Positions 30,735-38,543 of a stretch of 49,307 nucleotides of DNA are shown piece by piece. A model generated the notes under the pieces. It did no database searches. It was not told where the DNA came from and was given only the letters and a program-made list of their open reading frames with translations. Position numbers and translations under genes: made by a program. The DNA is from Anaerolineae bacterium. Its GTDB lineage: Bacteria; Chloroflexota; Anaerolineae; Aggregatilineales; Phototrophicaceae. The stretch lies in NCBI GenBank assembly GCA_026645945.1, contig JAPKMO010000021.1, positions 1 through 49,307 of the forward strand, given 5' to 3'. Within the stretch, counting starts at the first letter, position 1. Each line of letters starts with the position of its first letter.

Positions 30735-30773
30735 CAAAATGGAGTAAAACGCAAAATACGAGAAGTTTTGTTG
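30732..30773. promoter_or_regulatory. Inverted repeat, candidate IclR operator
   Basis: Perfect 8-bp arms CAACAAAA (30732-30739) and TTTTGTTG (30766-30773) are separated by 26 bp. They are about three helical turns apart, in the AT-rich divergent gap. The left arm overlaps the -35 box of the leftward promoter and forms TTGTCAACAA with the bases before it. This is a plausible site for the adjacent regulator. Confidence 0.5.
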
Positions 30774-30807
30774 CATATAACGCAATATTTAATGCGGTGA
30801 CTTTTTT

Positions 30808-31599
30808 ATGGCCGAAATGCAATCTCTGGCACGGGGGCTGCGAATTCTGGATCTAATCGCCGATGCAGATCGGGCAATGACGATCACAGAACTGGCGAAA
30901 ATTCTGGAAGTCGACAAAAGCAGCGCCTCGCGGCTGGTCAAAACGCTGGTGAAGTACGGGTATTTGCAGCCAGACCCTAACTCGCGCGGGTATGTGTTGG
31001 GCAAACGCGCGCAGCAGATAAGCTGGCATCTGCTGAACAAGATGCCCGTGCGTGAAAAGGCCAAACCGTATCTGTACCGGCTGATGGTGCAGACCGGCGA
31101 GTGTTCGCACACGGCGGTTTATTCTGAAGGCAAAGCCCTGATGATTGACGACGTGGAAGCGGAAGCCTCGCTGCGGGTAGTCGGCGGCATCGGGCGCATG
31201 ATTCCGCTGCATTGTACGGCGGTTGGAAAAGTGCTGCTGGCTTTTTCCGATCTGCCGCAGCCAGGGCAGCTTGAATCGAAAACCATCCGGACGATCACGG
31301 ATTGGGCCGCCCTCCACGAACATCTGGAGCAGGTGCGGGCGCAGGGTTACGCCCTGGATGACGAGGAACACCAGGAAGGCGTGCGCTGTATCGCCGCGCC
31401 GGTGTATGACTCGATGGGACGGGCGATTGCCGCTATTGGCATTTCTGGGCCGACGGTGCGTGTTACCGATGACCGTATCAACCAACTGGCCGAAAGCGTT
31501 AAACAGGCCGCCCGCGAACTCTCCACCGACCTGGGTTATCAACCCCGGCTGAACGGGCGCAAAACACGAGCGAAGGCAGCGGTTAATGAAAACCTATGA
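30808..31599 (+). CDS. IclR-family transcriptional regulator of the inositol cluster
   Basis: The 263-residue product has an N-terminal winged helix-turn-helix (about 5-65, with MTITELAKILEVDKSSASRLVKTL) and a C-terminal IclR effector domain (about 80-250). The latter includes HCTAVGKVLLAF and the EEHQEGVRCIAAPV segment. IclR proteins bind small catabolites. Inositol clusters are more often governed by IolR (DeoR- or RpiR-type), so IclR here is a variant. The start is the ATG at 30808, after GGTGA. The gene overlaps iolC by 14 bp and is divergent from the leftward arm, so it probably controls both. Confidence 0.92.
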   Translation: MAEMQSLARGLRILDLIADADRAMTITELAKILEVDKSSASRLVKTLVKYGYLQPDPNSRGYVLGKRAQQISWHLLNKMPVREKAKPYLYRLMVQTGECSHTAVYSEGKALMIDDVEAEASLRVVGGIGRMIPLHCTAVGKVLLAFSDLPQPGQLESKTIRTITDWAALHEHLEQVRAQGYALDDEEHQEGVRCIAAPVYDSMGRAIAAIGISGPTVRVTDDRINQLAESVKQAARELSTDLGYQPRLNGRKTRAKAAVNENL

Positions 31600-32596
31600 T
31601 CTGCTAAATATGGGGCGCAGTTCGATTGATCTGTATGCCAATGATGTTGGCGCGCCGTTCGTGCAAATTAAAAGTTTTGCCGCTTATGTCGGCGGGTCGC
31701 CGACCAATATCAGCGTTGGCGCGCGGCGGCTGGGGTTAAAAACCGCCCTTCTAACGGCGGTTGGTCAGGACCCGGTGGGCGATTTTATCCTGCACTTCCT
31801 CAAAAACGAAGGCGTTGAAACGGCATTTATCCCTCGCAAAACGCAGCACCGCAGCAGCGCCGTCGTGCTGGGCATCGAACCGCCGGCCAAATTCCCGCTG
31901 GTTTATTACCGCGACAACTGCGCCGACATCAACCTGACGATTGACGATGTTCTGGCCGCCCCTGTCGGCGACTGCCAGGTGTTCCAGTTCGCCGGGACGA
32001 ACCTGAGCAAAGAACCCAGCCGCAGCGCCACGCTTTTTGCCGCCGAGGTGGCGAAACAAGCCGGCGCGAAAATCGTCCTGGATGTGGATTTTCGTCCTGA
32101 CCAGTGGCACGACGTTCGCGCTTTTGGCGTGGTCGTGCGTTCGACGCTGCGCCTGGTGGATGTGGTTATCGGCACGGCTGATGAAATCAATGCAGCCATG
32201 CTTACCGATCCCTCCCGAATGAAGCTCACGCATTCACAGGTGTCCGATACGCGCGTTGAAGGCAATACGGCGCAGGCAGTCCGGGTTTTGCTGGAGCATA
32301 ATCTGGAAGCGGTGGTGGAAAAAGTGGGCGCGCAGGGGGCGCGCGTGCATCTGCCGGACGGCGGGGTGATTCATGCGCCTGGGTTTCCGGTGGAAGTTTA
32401 CAATATCCTGGGCGCGGGCGATGCCTTTGGGGCGGGTTTCCTGTATGGTTATGTAAACGGGTGGGACTGGTACCGGTCGGCGCGTTTGGGCAACGCTTGC
32501 GGTGCGATTGTAGTTACGAAACACGGCTGCGCCAATTTTATGCCGACAATGGATGAAGTGATGGCATTCGTCGCCGGGTACGGCGGCCTGGAATAA
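31586..32596 (+). CDS. iolC: 5-dehydro-2-deoxygluconokinase
   Basis: IolC phosphorylates 5-dehydro-2-deoxy-D-gluconate in myo-inositol breakdown. The 336-residue PfkB-family protein has the N-terminal AAYVGGSPTNISVGARRLG and the C-terminal ATP/anion-hole motif NILGAGDAFGAGFLYG with the catalytic Asp. Some organisms fuse IolC to the aldolase IolJ; this one is a stand-alone kinase of normal length. It is translationally coupled to the IclR gene and followed by iolB after 21 bp. Confidence 0.93.
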   Translation: MKTYDLLNMGRSSIDLYANDVGAPFVQIKSFAAYVGGSPTNISVGARRLGLKTALLTAVGQDPVGDFILHFLKNEGVETAFIPRKTQHRSSAVVLGIEPPAKFPLVYYRDNCADINLTIDDVLAAPVGDCQVFQFAGTNLSKEPSRSATLFAAEVAKQAGAKIVLDVDFRPDQWHDVRAFGVVVRSTLRLVDVVIGTADEINAAMLTDPSRMKLTHSQVSDTRVEGNTAQAVRVLLEHNLEAVVEKVGAQGARVHLPDGGVIHAPGFPVEVYNILGAGDAFGAGFLYGYVNGWDWYRSARLGNACGAIVVTKHGCANFMPTMDEVMAFVAGYGGLE

Positions 32597-32617
32597 CCTT
32601 TATACAGAGGGGCATTT

Positions 32618-33502
32618 ATGGACTACACGGCTGAAAACCTGTTGGTGAAATCGCAAGATCGGGGCGAACCGGGCCTGTTCGCGCGGGTGCGGGCGGCAGA
32701 TGTCGGTTGGGACTACCTGAACATGGCGGCGCTGCGCTTGCCGCTGGGCGAACGTTATGGCGATACCACTGGCGAGCATGAAAATGTGATGGTCATCTTG
32801 GGCGGGCGCTGCCATATTCGCACCGGCAAAGGCGATTATCTGAACCTGGGGCGCCGCCCGAACGTTTTTAGCGGGATGCCCTGGGCGCTGTACCTGCCGC
32901 GTCAAACGTCGTTCGAGATTGAAGCCCTGACGGATACCCTGGAAATTGTGTCGTGCTGGGTGCCAACTGATGAAGATCATCCGGCGCGGCTGATTACCCC
33001 GGCGGACAGCGCCATCGAAATTCGCGGCGGTGGCAATGCCACCCGCCAGATCAACAGCATCATCCCACCGGGCTTCGACTGTCACCGACTGGTATGCGTG
33101 GAGGTATTCACGCCGCCCGGCAACTGGTCGAGCTACCCGCCGCACAAACACGATGTTCACCGTGTAGACGCTGCCGGTAACGTGCTGGAAGCCGACCTGG
33201 AAGAAATCTACTTTTACAAGTTAAACCCGCCGGATGGTTATGCTTACCAGCGCGTGTATACCGACGACCGGCACATAGACGCGCTGATGCTGGCGCAGAA
33301 CCATGACGCCGTACTCGTGCCGGAGGGGTATCATCCGGTGGTCAGCGCGCATGGTTACACGACGTATTACATCAATTTTCTAGCCGGTTCGGCGCAGTCG
33401 CTGGCGAACAGTGACGACCCGGCCTATGCCTGGGTGAAAAACACCTGGACGGAGCAGGACCCGCGCCTGCCGGTTGTGCATCACGGCATGGAGCAGGATT
33501 AA
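32618..33502 (+). CDS. iolB: 5-deoxy-glucuronate isomerase
   Basis: IolB isomerises 5-deoxy-D-glucuronate to 5-dehydro-2-deoxy-D-gluconate. The 294-residue bicupin has the family segments TPPGNWSSYPPHKHD (metal-binding histidines), EEIYFYK and VPEGYHPV. The start ATG has GAGG about 8 nt upstream. It lies between iolC and, after a 225-bp gap with repeats, iolD. Confidence 0.95.
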   Translation: MDYTAENLLVKSQDRGEPGLFARVRAADVGWDYLNMAALRLPLGERYGDTTGEHENVMVILGGRCHIRTGKGDYLNLGRRPNVFSGMPWALYLPRQTSFEIEALTDTLEIVSCWVPTDEDHPARLITPADSAIEIRGGGNATRQINSIIPPGFDCHRLVCVEVFTPPGNWSSYPPHKHDVHRVDAAGNVLEADLEEIYFYKLNPPDGYAYQRVYTDDRHIDALMLAQNHDAVLVPEGYHPVVSAHGYTTYYINFLAGSAQSLANSDDPAYAWVKNTWTEQDPRLPVVHHGMEQD

Positions 33503-33632
33503 ACGCCGCGTCAAAGTTAAAGCACGCCCGGCATGTTTATTTTAGGACTGTCAGCCTGTGTGACCACTGAATATCTCGCACATAGACCAGCGTAATCCGC
33601 ATACTGGCAGTGGGTAGTTGTCTACTGATGAC

Positions 33633-33671
33633 GACAGTGGGCTTAGAGACAGTGGGCTTAAGCCCACTGTC
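33633..33671. repeat. Short direct repeat and perfect palindrome between iolB and iolD
   Basis: The 13-bp word GACAGTGGGCTTA occurs at 33633-33645 and again at 33648-33660. The second copy continues into its own complement to make a perfect 24-bp palindrome (33648-33671; half-site GACAGTGGGCTT). A related GGCAGTGGG lies at 33607-33615. There is no T tract, so it is more likely an extragenic palindromic repeat, an operator or an mRNA-processing stem than a terminator. Confidence 0.7.
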
Positions 33672-33727
33672 AGAGGCATTCTCATCTTGTTGATGTACTA
33701 GATTTATTTTAGAAAGCGAGTTCAGGT

Positions 33728-35611
33728 ATGACCGATCAATTTCCCCGTACTACCCGGCGGCTGACGATGGCGCAGGCGCTTGTCCTCTATCTGGCCCGGC
33801 AGTATGTGGCCCGCGATGGCCTGGAAAACCCCTTTTTTGCCGGGGTATGGGGCATCTTCGGGCATGGGGTGGTGGCCGGTCTCGGCCAGGCACTTCAGCA
33901 GTACAGCCACGAAATCCGCTACTACCAGTCCCGCAACGAGCAGGCGCAGGTTCATGCGGCGGTGGCCTACGCCAAACATAAAAACCGCCTGCAAACTTTC
34001 GCCTGTACGTCCTCCATTGGCCCCGGCGCGACCAACATGATTACCGGCGCGGCGGTGGCGACCGTGAACCGCATTCCGGTTTTGCTGCTGCCGGGAGATA
34101 TCTTCGCTGAACGGGTGCAGGCCCCGGTGCTTCAGCAGCTCGAATTGCCGTATACGCAGGACATCGGCGTGAACGACTGCTTCAAACCGGTGTCGCGTTA
34201 TTGGGATCGGTTGTATCGGCCAGAGCAGCTCATCACCGCGCTGCCGGAGGCAATGCGGGTGCTGACATCTCCGGCAGAAACCGGCGCGGTGACACTGGCG
34301 CTGCCCCAGGATGTGCAGACCTTCGCTTACGATTACCCGACGGAGATGTTTGAAAAGCGCGTCTGGGTGATTCCGCGCCCCCGACCGGATACGACTCTGC
34401 TGCAAAAAGCGGTTGCCTGGATTCGGGAAAGCCAGCAGCCGCTCATCATTGCCGGCGGAGGTGTGCATTACAGCGAGGCCAACGCGGCGCTGCGGTCGTT
34501 TGTCGAAAAAACCGGCATCCCGGTCGGTGAAACGCAGGCCGGCAAAGGCTCGCTGAACTACGATCATCCATTTAACCTGGGCGCGGTCGGCACGACCGGC
34601 ACCGAAGGCGCGAACATCCTGGCGCGGGAAGCCGATCTGATTATCGGCATCGGCACGCGCTACAGCGATTTTACAACGGCTTCCAACACCGCCTTCCAGA
34701 ACCCGGATGTGCGTTTTATCAATATTAATGCGGCAGAGTTCGATGCCTACAAACGCGGGGCCGTGCCGCTGGTCGGCGATGCGAAAGTGACGCTGGAAGA
34801 ACTGCTGGCCGCCGTTGGCGATTACCGGACACCGGAGGCTTACCAGGAGCGCGCCCGCCGGTACAACCTGGCGTGGGATGCGGAAGTGCATCGCATTTAC
34901 AACTTGGAACACGAACCGCTGTTGAGCCAGGGCGAAGTTATCGGCATGGTGAACACCTTTAGCGGCCCGCGCGATGTGCTGTTGTGCGCGGCGGGCAGCC
35001 TGCCGGGCGATTTGCATAAACTGTGGCGCACCCGCGACCCGCGTGGTTATCACCTGGAGTATGGCTATTCCTGCATGGGTTACGAAATCGCCGGCGGCCT
35101 GGGCGTTAAAATGGCCGACCCGGAGCGCGAAGTTTATGTCATGGTCGGCGACGGGTCGTACCTGATGCTGAACAGCGAAATCGTCACGATGGTTCAGGAA
35201 GGTATCAAGGTGGTGATTATTGTGCTGGATAATCACGGCTTCGCCAGCATCGGCGGGCTTTCCAAAAGCGTCGGCAGCGATGGTTTCGGCACCAAGTATC
35301 GCTACCGCACCGAAAGCGGCCAACTGGACGGCGAAACCCTGCCGGTGGACTTCGCTCAGAACTGCGAAAGTTTGGGAGCGCACGTTTTTCGAGCCAACAC
35401 GCGGGAGGATTTTATAGCGGCGCTGCAAGCGGCCAAATCCATCCAGAACCGCCCGGTGTGCATCGTGACTGAGGTAGACCGCCATCAGCGCGTCCCCGGT
35501 TATGAGTCGTGGTGGGATGTGGCCGTGCCGGAAGTGTCCGACGACCCGGCGGTGCAGCAGGCGCGCCGGGAATACGAGCAGGCGAAGAAAAAACAGCGCC
35601 ACTATCTATAA
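33728..35611 (+). CDS. iolD: 3D-(3,5/4)-trihydroxycyclohexane-1,2-dione acylhydrolase
   Basis: IolD is the thiamine-diphosphate enzyme that opens the ring in inositol breakdown and gives 5-deoxy-glucuronate. The 627 residues match the family. The N-terminal domain has the cofactor-activating Glu region (YYQSRNEQAQVHAAVAYA) and CTSSIGPGATNM. The C-terminal domain has the ThDP/Mg motif GDGSYLMLNSEI with a downstream Asn (LDNHGFASIGG). The start ATG has a weak ribosome-binding site. A hairpin and iolE follow. Confidence 0.95.
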   Translation: MTDQFPRTTRRLTMAQALVLYLARQYVARDGLENPFFAGVWGIFGHGVVAGLGQALQQYSHEIRYYQSRNEQAQVHAAVAYAKHKNRLQTFACTSSIGPGATNMITGAAVATVNRIPVLLLPGDIFAERVQAPVLQQLELPYTQDIGVNDCFKPVSRYWDRLYRPEQLITALPEAMRVLTSPAETGAVTLALPQDVQTFAYDYPTEMFEKRVWVIPRPRPDTTLLQKAVAWIRESQQPLIIAGGGVHYSEANAALRSFVEKTGIPVGETQAGKGSLNYDHPFNLGAVGTTGTEGANILAREADLIIGIGTRYSDFTTASNTAFQNPDVRFININAAEFDAYKRGAVPLVGDAKVTLEELLAAVGDYRTPEAYQERARRYNLAWDAEVHRIYNLEHEPLLSQGEVIGMVNTFSGPRDVLLCAAGSLPGDLHKLWRTRDPRGYHLEYGYSCMGYEIAGGLGVKMADPEREVYVMVGDGSYLMLNSEIVTMVQEGIKVVIIVLDNHGFASIGGLSKSVGSDGFGTKYRYRTESGQLDGETLPVDFAQNCESLGAHVFRANTREDFIAALQAAKSIQNRPVCIVTEVDRHQRVPGYESWWDVAVPEVSDDPAVQQARREYEQAKKKQRHYL

Positions 35612-35621
35612 AGGCTGATCC

Positions 35622-35644
35622 GGGGCAGGGTAAACCCTGTCCCC
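35622..35644 (+). terminator. Hairpin between iolD and iolE
   Basis: GGGGCAGGGT pairs with ACCCTGTCCCC, with one bulged base and a short A-rich loop, followed by TTTC. It is probably an attenuator, since the next gene is in the same pathway. Confidence 0.45.
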
Positions 35645-35691
35645 TTTCATAAACGAGCGGGATCAATTCACGCGAAAAGGAAAAACTATTT

Positions 35692-36588
35692 ATGACCATC
35701 AAAATTGCCAGCGCCCCGGTTTCCTGGGGCATCTATGAATTTGAGGGCATCGAGCCAAAGTTTGCGTATACGCAGGTTTTGGACGAAATCGCTGAAACCG
35801 GCTATACCGGCACAGAACTGGGGCCGTATGGTTATCTGCCGACCGACCCGGAGGCCCTGCGTGCCGAGCTGGAAAAACGCGGCTTGCAGCTTCTTTCGGC
35901 TTTTGTGCCGGTGCGGCTGGTAGACGCAAGCGCGCACGAAGCCGGCGCGGCAGAGGCGCTTAAAGTCGGTAAACTGCTGGCCGCACTGGGCGCGCGGTAC
36001 GTGGTGCTGGCCGACGATAACGGCAAAGTAGACGAACTGGTAAAAAGCGCCGGACAGCGTTCGGGGTCGAAGCTGTCACCGGCAGAATGGGATGTATTCG
36101 CTGCCGGGGTGAATCTCGTCGCGCGGCGGATCCATGACGAGCTTGGGTTGAGCGTGGTGTTTCATCATCACTGCGCCGGTTATGTAGAAACCCCAGACGA
36201 AACACGCGAACTGCTGGCGCGCACGGACGCGGCGCTGGTTGGCCTGTGCCTGGATACCGGCCATTGGCACTATGCGGGTGGGGACGCAGTGGCCTGCGTG
36301 CGGGAATTTGGTGAGCGCGTGCGTTATCTGCATCTAAAGGATTGCAGCGCGTCTATCGCCGCCGAGTGCCGAGCGCAGCACAAAGATTATTTCCAGGCGG
36401 TCGCTGCTGGCGTATTCTGTCCATTGGGGGAAGGCGAGGTGGATTTTGGCGGCGTCATCCGGGAGATGCAGGCGCTCGGTTATGACGGCTGGGCGATTGT
36501 CGAGCAGGATATTCTGACGGATGACCCCGGTCTGCCGAAACGATATTCCCAGGCCAACCGGGATTATCTGAAAAGCCTGGGATTGTAG
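35692..36588 (+). CDS. iolE: Myo-inosose-2 dehydratase
   Basis: IolE dehydrates 2-keto-myo-inositol to the trihydroxycyclohexanedione that IolD cleaves. The 298-residue TIM-barrel protein has the typical start APVSWGIYEF and GYTGTELGPYGYLPTD. Metal-ligand segments VVFHHHCAGYVE, LCLDTGHWHYAGG and YLHLKDC are present. An AAGGA lies about 12 nt before the ATG. The second iolG follows after 9 bp. Confidence 0.93.
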   Translation: MTIKIASAPVSWGIYEFEGIEPKFAYTQVLDEIAETGYTGTELGPYGYLPTDPEALRAELEKRGLQLLSAFVPVRLVDASAHEAGAAEALKVGKLLAALGARYVVLADDNGKVDELVKSAGQRSGSKLSPAEWDVFAAGVNLVARRIHDELGLSVVFHHHCAGYVETPDETRELLARTDAALVGLCLDTGHWHYAGGDAVACVREFGERVRYLHLKDCSASIAAECRAQHKDYFQAVAAGVFCPLGEGEVDFGGVIREMQALGYDGWAIVEQDILTDDPGLPKRYSQANRDYLKSLGL

Positions 36589-36597
36589 GGGGACAGT

Positions 36598-37608
36598 ATG
36601 TCAAAGAAAGTACGTTTAGGATTGGTCGGGACGGGGCGCATCGGGCAGATTCACGCCCGGACGCTTACACAAAGCGTACCCAGCGCGGAACTGGTCGCCG
36701 TCACCGATGTGAACCTGGACTCGGCGCGGGCTTGCGCGGCGGCTTATAGTATCGGTCAGGTGGCGGACGATTACCGGCTGCTGCTGGATGACAAAACCAT
36801 TGAGGCGATTGTGATCTGTTCCAGCACCGATACCCATGCGCCGTTCATCACCCAGGCGGCAGAAGCGGGCAAACACATCTTTTGCGAAAAGCCGATTGCC
36901 GCCGACCTGAACACCATTGATTCGGCGCTGGCCGCTGTTGAGCGGGCGGGTGTGAAACTGATGCTCGGTTTTAACCGCCGGTTTGACGCCAACCACCGGC
37001 GTATTAAACGGGCAATTGAGGACGGCGAAATCGGCACACCGCACCTGCTGCACATCATCAGCCGTGACCCTTCGCCGCCGCCGGTCGAATACGTTCGTGT
37101 TTCCGGCGGCATGTTTTTCGATATGACCATCCACGATTTTGATATGGCGCGTTTTTTGCTGGGCGAGGTGGATGAGGTTTACGCGGCGGCGGGCGTGATG
37201 GTTGACCCGCGCATCGGCGAGGCGGGCGATATTGATACCGCCGTCGTGACACTGAAGTTCAAAAACGGCGCTGTCGGCACGATTGACAACAGCCGTCAGG
37301 CGGTTTACGGCTACGACCAGCGCGTGGAAGTTTTTGGCAGCAAGGGTTCGGCCAGGAGCGAAAACCTGTATCCCAATGCCGTTACCTTCAGTACGGCGCA
37401 GATGGTTTCGCGCGATCTGCCGCTGAACTTTTTCCTGGAACGTTACCTGCCGTCCTACCAGGCCGAAATGGAAGCGTTCGTCCGCGCCCTGCTGGATGAT
37501 AAGCCGATGCCCGTCGGCGGGCCGGATGGCCGCGCGCCGGTGGTGATCGCTATGGCGGCGCTGCGATCTTACCGGGAAAACCGTCCGGTGAAAATCGGCG
37601 AGGTTTAA
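36598..37608 (+). CDS. iolG: Inositol 2-dehydrogenase
   Basis: This is the NAD-dependent first enzyme of myo-inositol oxidation, a 336-residue Gfo/Idh/MocA protein. It has the Rossmann motif GLVGTGRIGQIHA, the catalytic lysine in CEKPIAADL, and FDMTIHDFDMARFLLG in the substrate pocket. It resembles canonical IolG more closely than the leftward paralogue does, especially in LMLGFNRRFDANHRRIK. The start ATG follows GGGGGAC. The next element downstream is the broken iolA remnant. Confidence 0.9.
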   Translation: MSKKVRLGLVGTGRIGQIHARTLTQSVPSAELVAVTDVNLDSARACAAAYSIGQVADDYRLLLDDKTIEAIVICSSTDTHAPFITQAAEAGKHIFCEKPIAADLNTIDSALAAVERAGVKLMLGFNRRFDANHRRIKRAIEDGEIGTPHLLHIISRDPSPPPVEYVRVSGGMFFDMTIHDFDMARFLLGEVDEVYAAAGVMVDPRIGEAGDIDTAVVTLKFKNGAVGTIDNSRQAVYGYDQRVEVFGSKGSARSENLYPNAVTFSTAQMVSRDLPLNFFLERYLPSYQAEMEAFVRALLDDKPMPVGGPDGRAPVVIAMAALRSYRENRPVKIGEV

Positions 37609-37623
37609 GCGTTCGAGAAGGGT

Positions 37624-37833
37624 GTGGTGGTCGAAAAAAACTGGATTATATTAATGGGCAGTGGGTGGACTAATATCGGCGTGGCTGCGCCGATGGCGTT
37701 TTTCCCGTTCAGCGGGTGGAACGAAAGTTTCTTTGGTGATTTACACGGCCAGGGGTGGCACGGCGTTGAGTTTTACACCCAGACGAAAATTGTCATCGAA
37801 CGCTGGCCGAAAACCTGGAGCCGCCAGTTGTAG
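37624..37833 (+). pseudogene. iolA: Remnant of methylmalonate/malonate-semialdehyde dehydrogenase (internal deletion)
   Basis: Full-length IolA/MmsA has about 490 residues. Here only the two ends remain. Near the start, in one frame, the bases at 37647-37670 encode YINGQWVD, the usual N-terminal strand of these dehydrogenases; a TAA follows at once. From 37672, in another frame, the C-terminal end is intact: [23 protein letters not shown] and GVEFYTQTK, up to the TAG at 37833. The middle, with the catalytic Cys and NAD site, is missing. The first part becomes continuous with a GTG start at 37624 if one base is added to the run of seven A (37634-37640). The gene is therefore an internal deletion of about 1.3 kb plus a homopolymer slip, or an assembly collapse. 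It stands where the last iol gene would be expected. Confidence 0.8.
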
Positions 37834-37845
37834 TCAAAATAAATC

Positions 37846-37872
37846 GGGCGCGGGGATATTTCGCCCGCGCCC
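37846..37872. terminator. Terminator between the iol arm and the sulfur operon
   Basis: A perfect 9-bp stem (GGGCGCGGG / CCCGCGCCC) with a 9-nt loop is followed on the minus strand by ATTTATTTTG. It probably ends the minus-strand sulfur operon and may stop the plus-strand arm too. Confidence 0.65.
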
Positions 37873-37914
37873 GGTCGTTTCGCCGACACACGGTCAGCAC
37901 TTTTTACCGCCCCC

Positions 37915-38112
37915 TCAAAGACTGACCCCGGAGGATACCGGCAGCGACGAGGCGCTGCTGCCTCCGCTGCCTTTGACGGCGATGGTTGGCAGGCGTTTTT
38001 TGACGTGCCGGTTGCCGCAGAGGGGGCAAACAACCGACTCAACTTCGCTGAATTTTACGCGCTTGTCGAACGTCCGCCCGCAGCCGGGGCAGTCGAATTC
38101 ATAAATCGGCAT
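37915..38112 (-). CDS. FmdB-type zinc-ribbon protein
   Basis: This is a 65-residue protein with two CxxC pairs (CPGC and CPLC) in the pattern MPIYEFDCPGC of the FmdB putative regulatory family. The tail is Ser/Gly-rich (GSGGSSASS). The start ATG is 9 bp past the DUF302 stop, with AAGGAG about 12 nt upstream, so it is the last gene of the sulfur operon. Its role is unknown; a metal- or RNA-binding function is possible. Confidence 0.85.
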   Translation of the reverse strand: MPIYEFDCPGCGRTFDKRVKFSEVESVVCPLCGNRHVKKRLPTIAVKGSGGSSASSLPVSSGVSL

Positions 38113-38121
38113 GGTTCAGGT

Positions 38122-38529
38122 TTACTCCTTGAGTTTAGCGATCACTCGTTCCAGCCCTTGCCGGGCTTCAGCCGCCACCGCGTCCAATTCCGGGTGAGAC
38201 AGCACGCTTGCCATCATCATCGGGTCAATGATGCCCACTTCAATCGTTTCATCATCCACCTGCGAGACGGTGACGTTGCACGGCAGCAGCAGCCCGATCT
38301 GCGGCACGGCGCTTAAGGCGCGGTGAGCCAGCGGCGGGTTGCACGCGCCGAGGATTTTGTAGGGGCGGAAGTCCACATCGAGTTTTTTCTTCATCGTGTC
38401 TTTCACGTCAATTTCGGTCAGCACGCCGAAACCTTCGCTTTTAAGGGCGTCCGCCACCCGTGCCAGTGCAGTATCAAAGTCGGCCTTGAGGTGAACGCTC
38501 AGGCCGAGGGTTGGGGTAGTGTTTTCCAT
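38122..38529 (-). CDS. DUF302 protein
   Basis: The 135-residue protein matches the DUF302 pattern: FDTALARVADALKSEGFGVLTEIDV, FRPYKILGACNPPLAHRAL and LLPCNVTV. Two cysteines (in GACNPP and LLPCNV) are conserved in the family and could bind a metal or thiol. It starts with AAGGA 8 nt before the ATG and lies 14 bp after the CstB-like gene. DUF302 proteins are often found near sulfur and heavy-metal genes; the function is not established. Confidence 0.88.
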   Translation of the reverse strand: MENTTPTLGLSVHLKADFDTALARVADALKSEGFGVLTEIDVKDTMKKKLDVDFRPYKILGACNPPLAHRALSAVPQIGLLLPCNVTVSQVDDETIEVGIIDPMMMASVLSHPELDAVAAEARQGLERVIAKLKE

Positions 38530-38543
38530 GATCGAAATCCTTA

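Noticed and set aside
33722-35602. A 626-codon open frame on the minus strand opposite iolD
   Set aside because: It is antisense to a clear enzyme gene, has the His/Gln/Arg-rich composition of reversed GC-rich codons, and shows no known motif. Similar long antisense frames opposite rpoC (5641-7212, 7264-8697) and the CstB-like gene (38622-39809) were left out for the same reason.
37624-37833. A real 69-residue gene at this place
   Set aside because: The C-terminal 54 residues match the end of methylmalonate-semialdehyde dehydrogenase and the N-terminal motif is in another frame, so it is a remnant and not a small gene.
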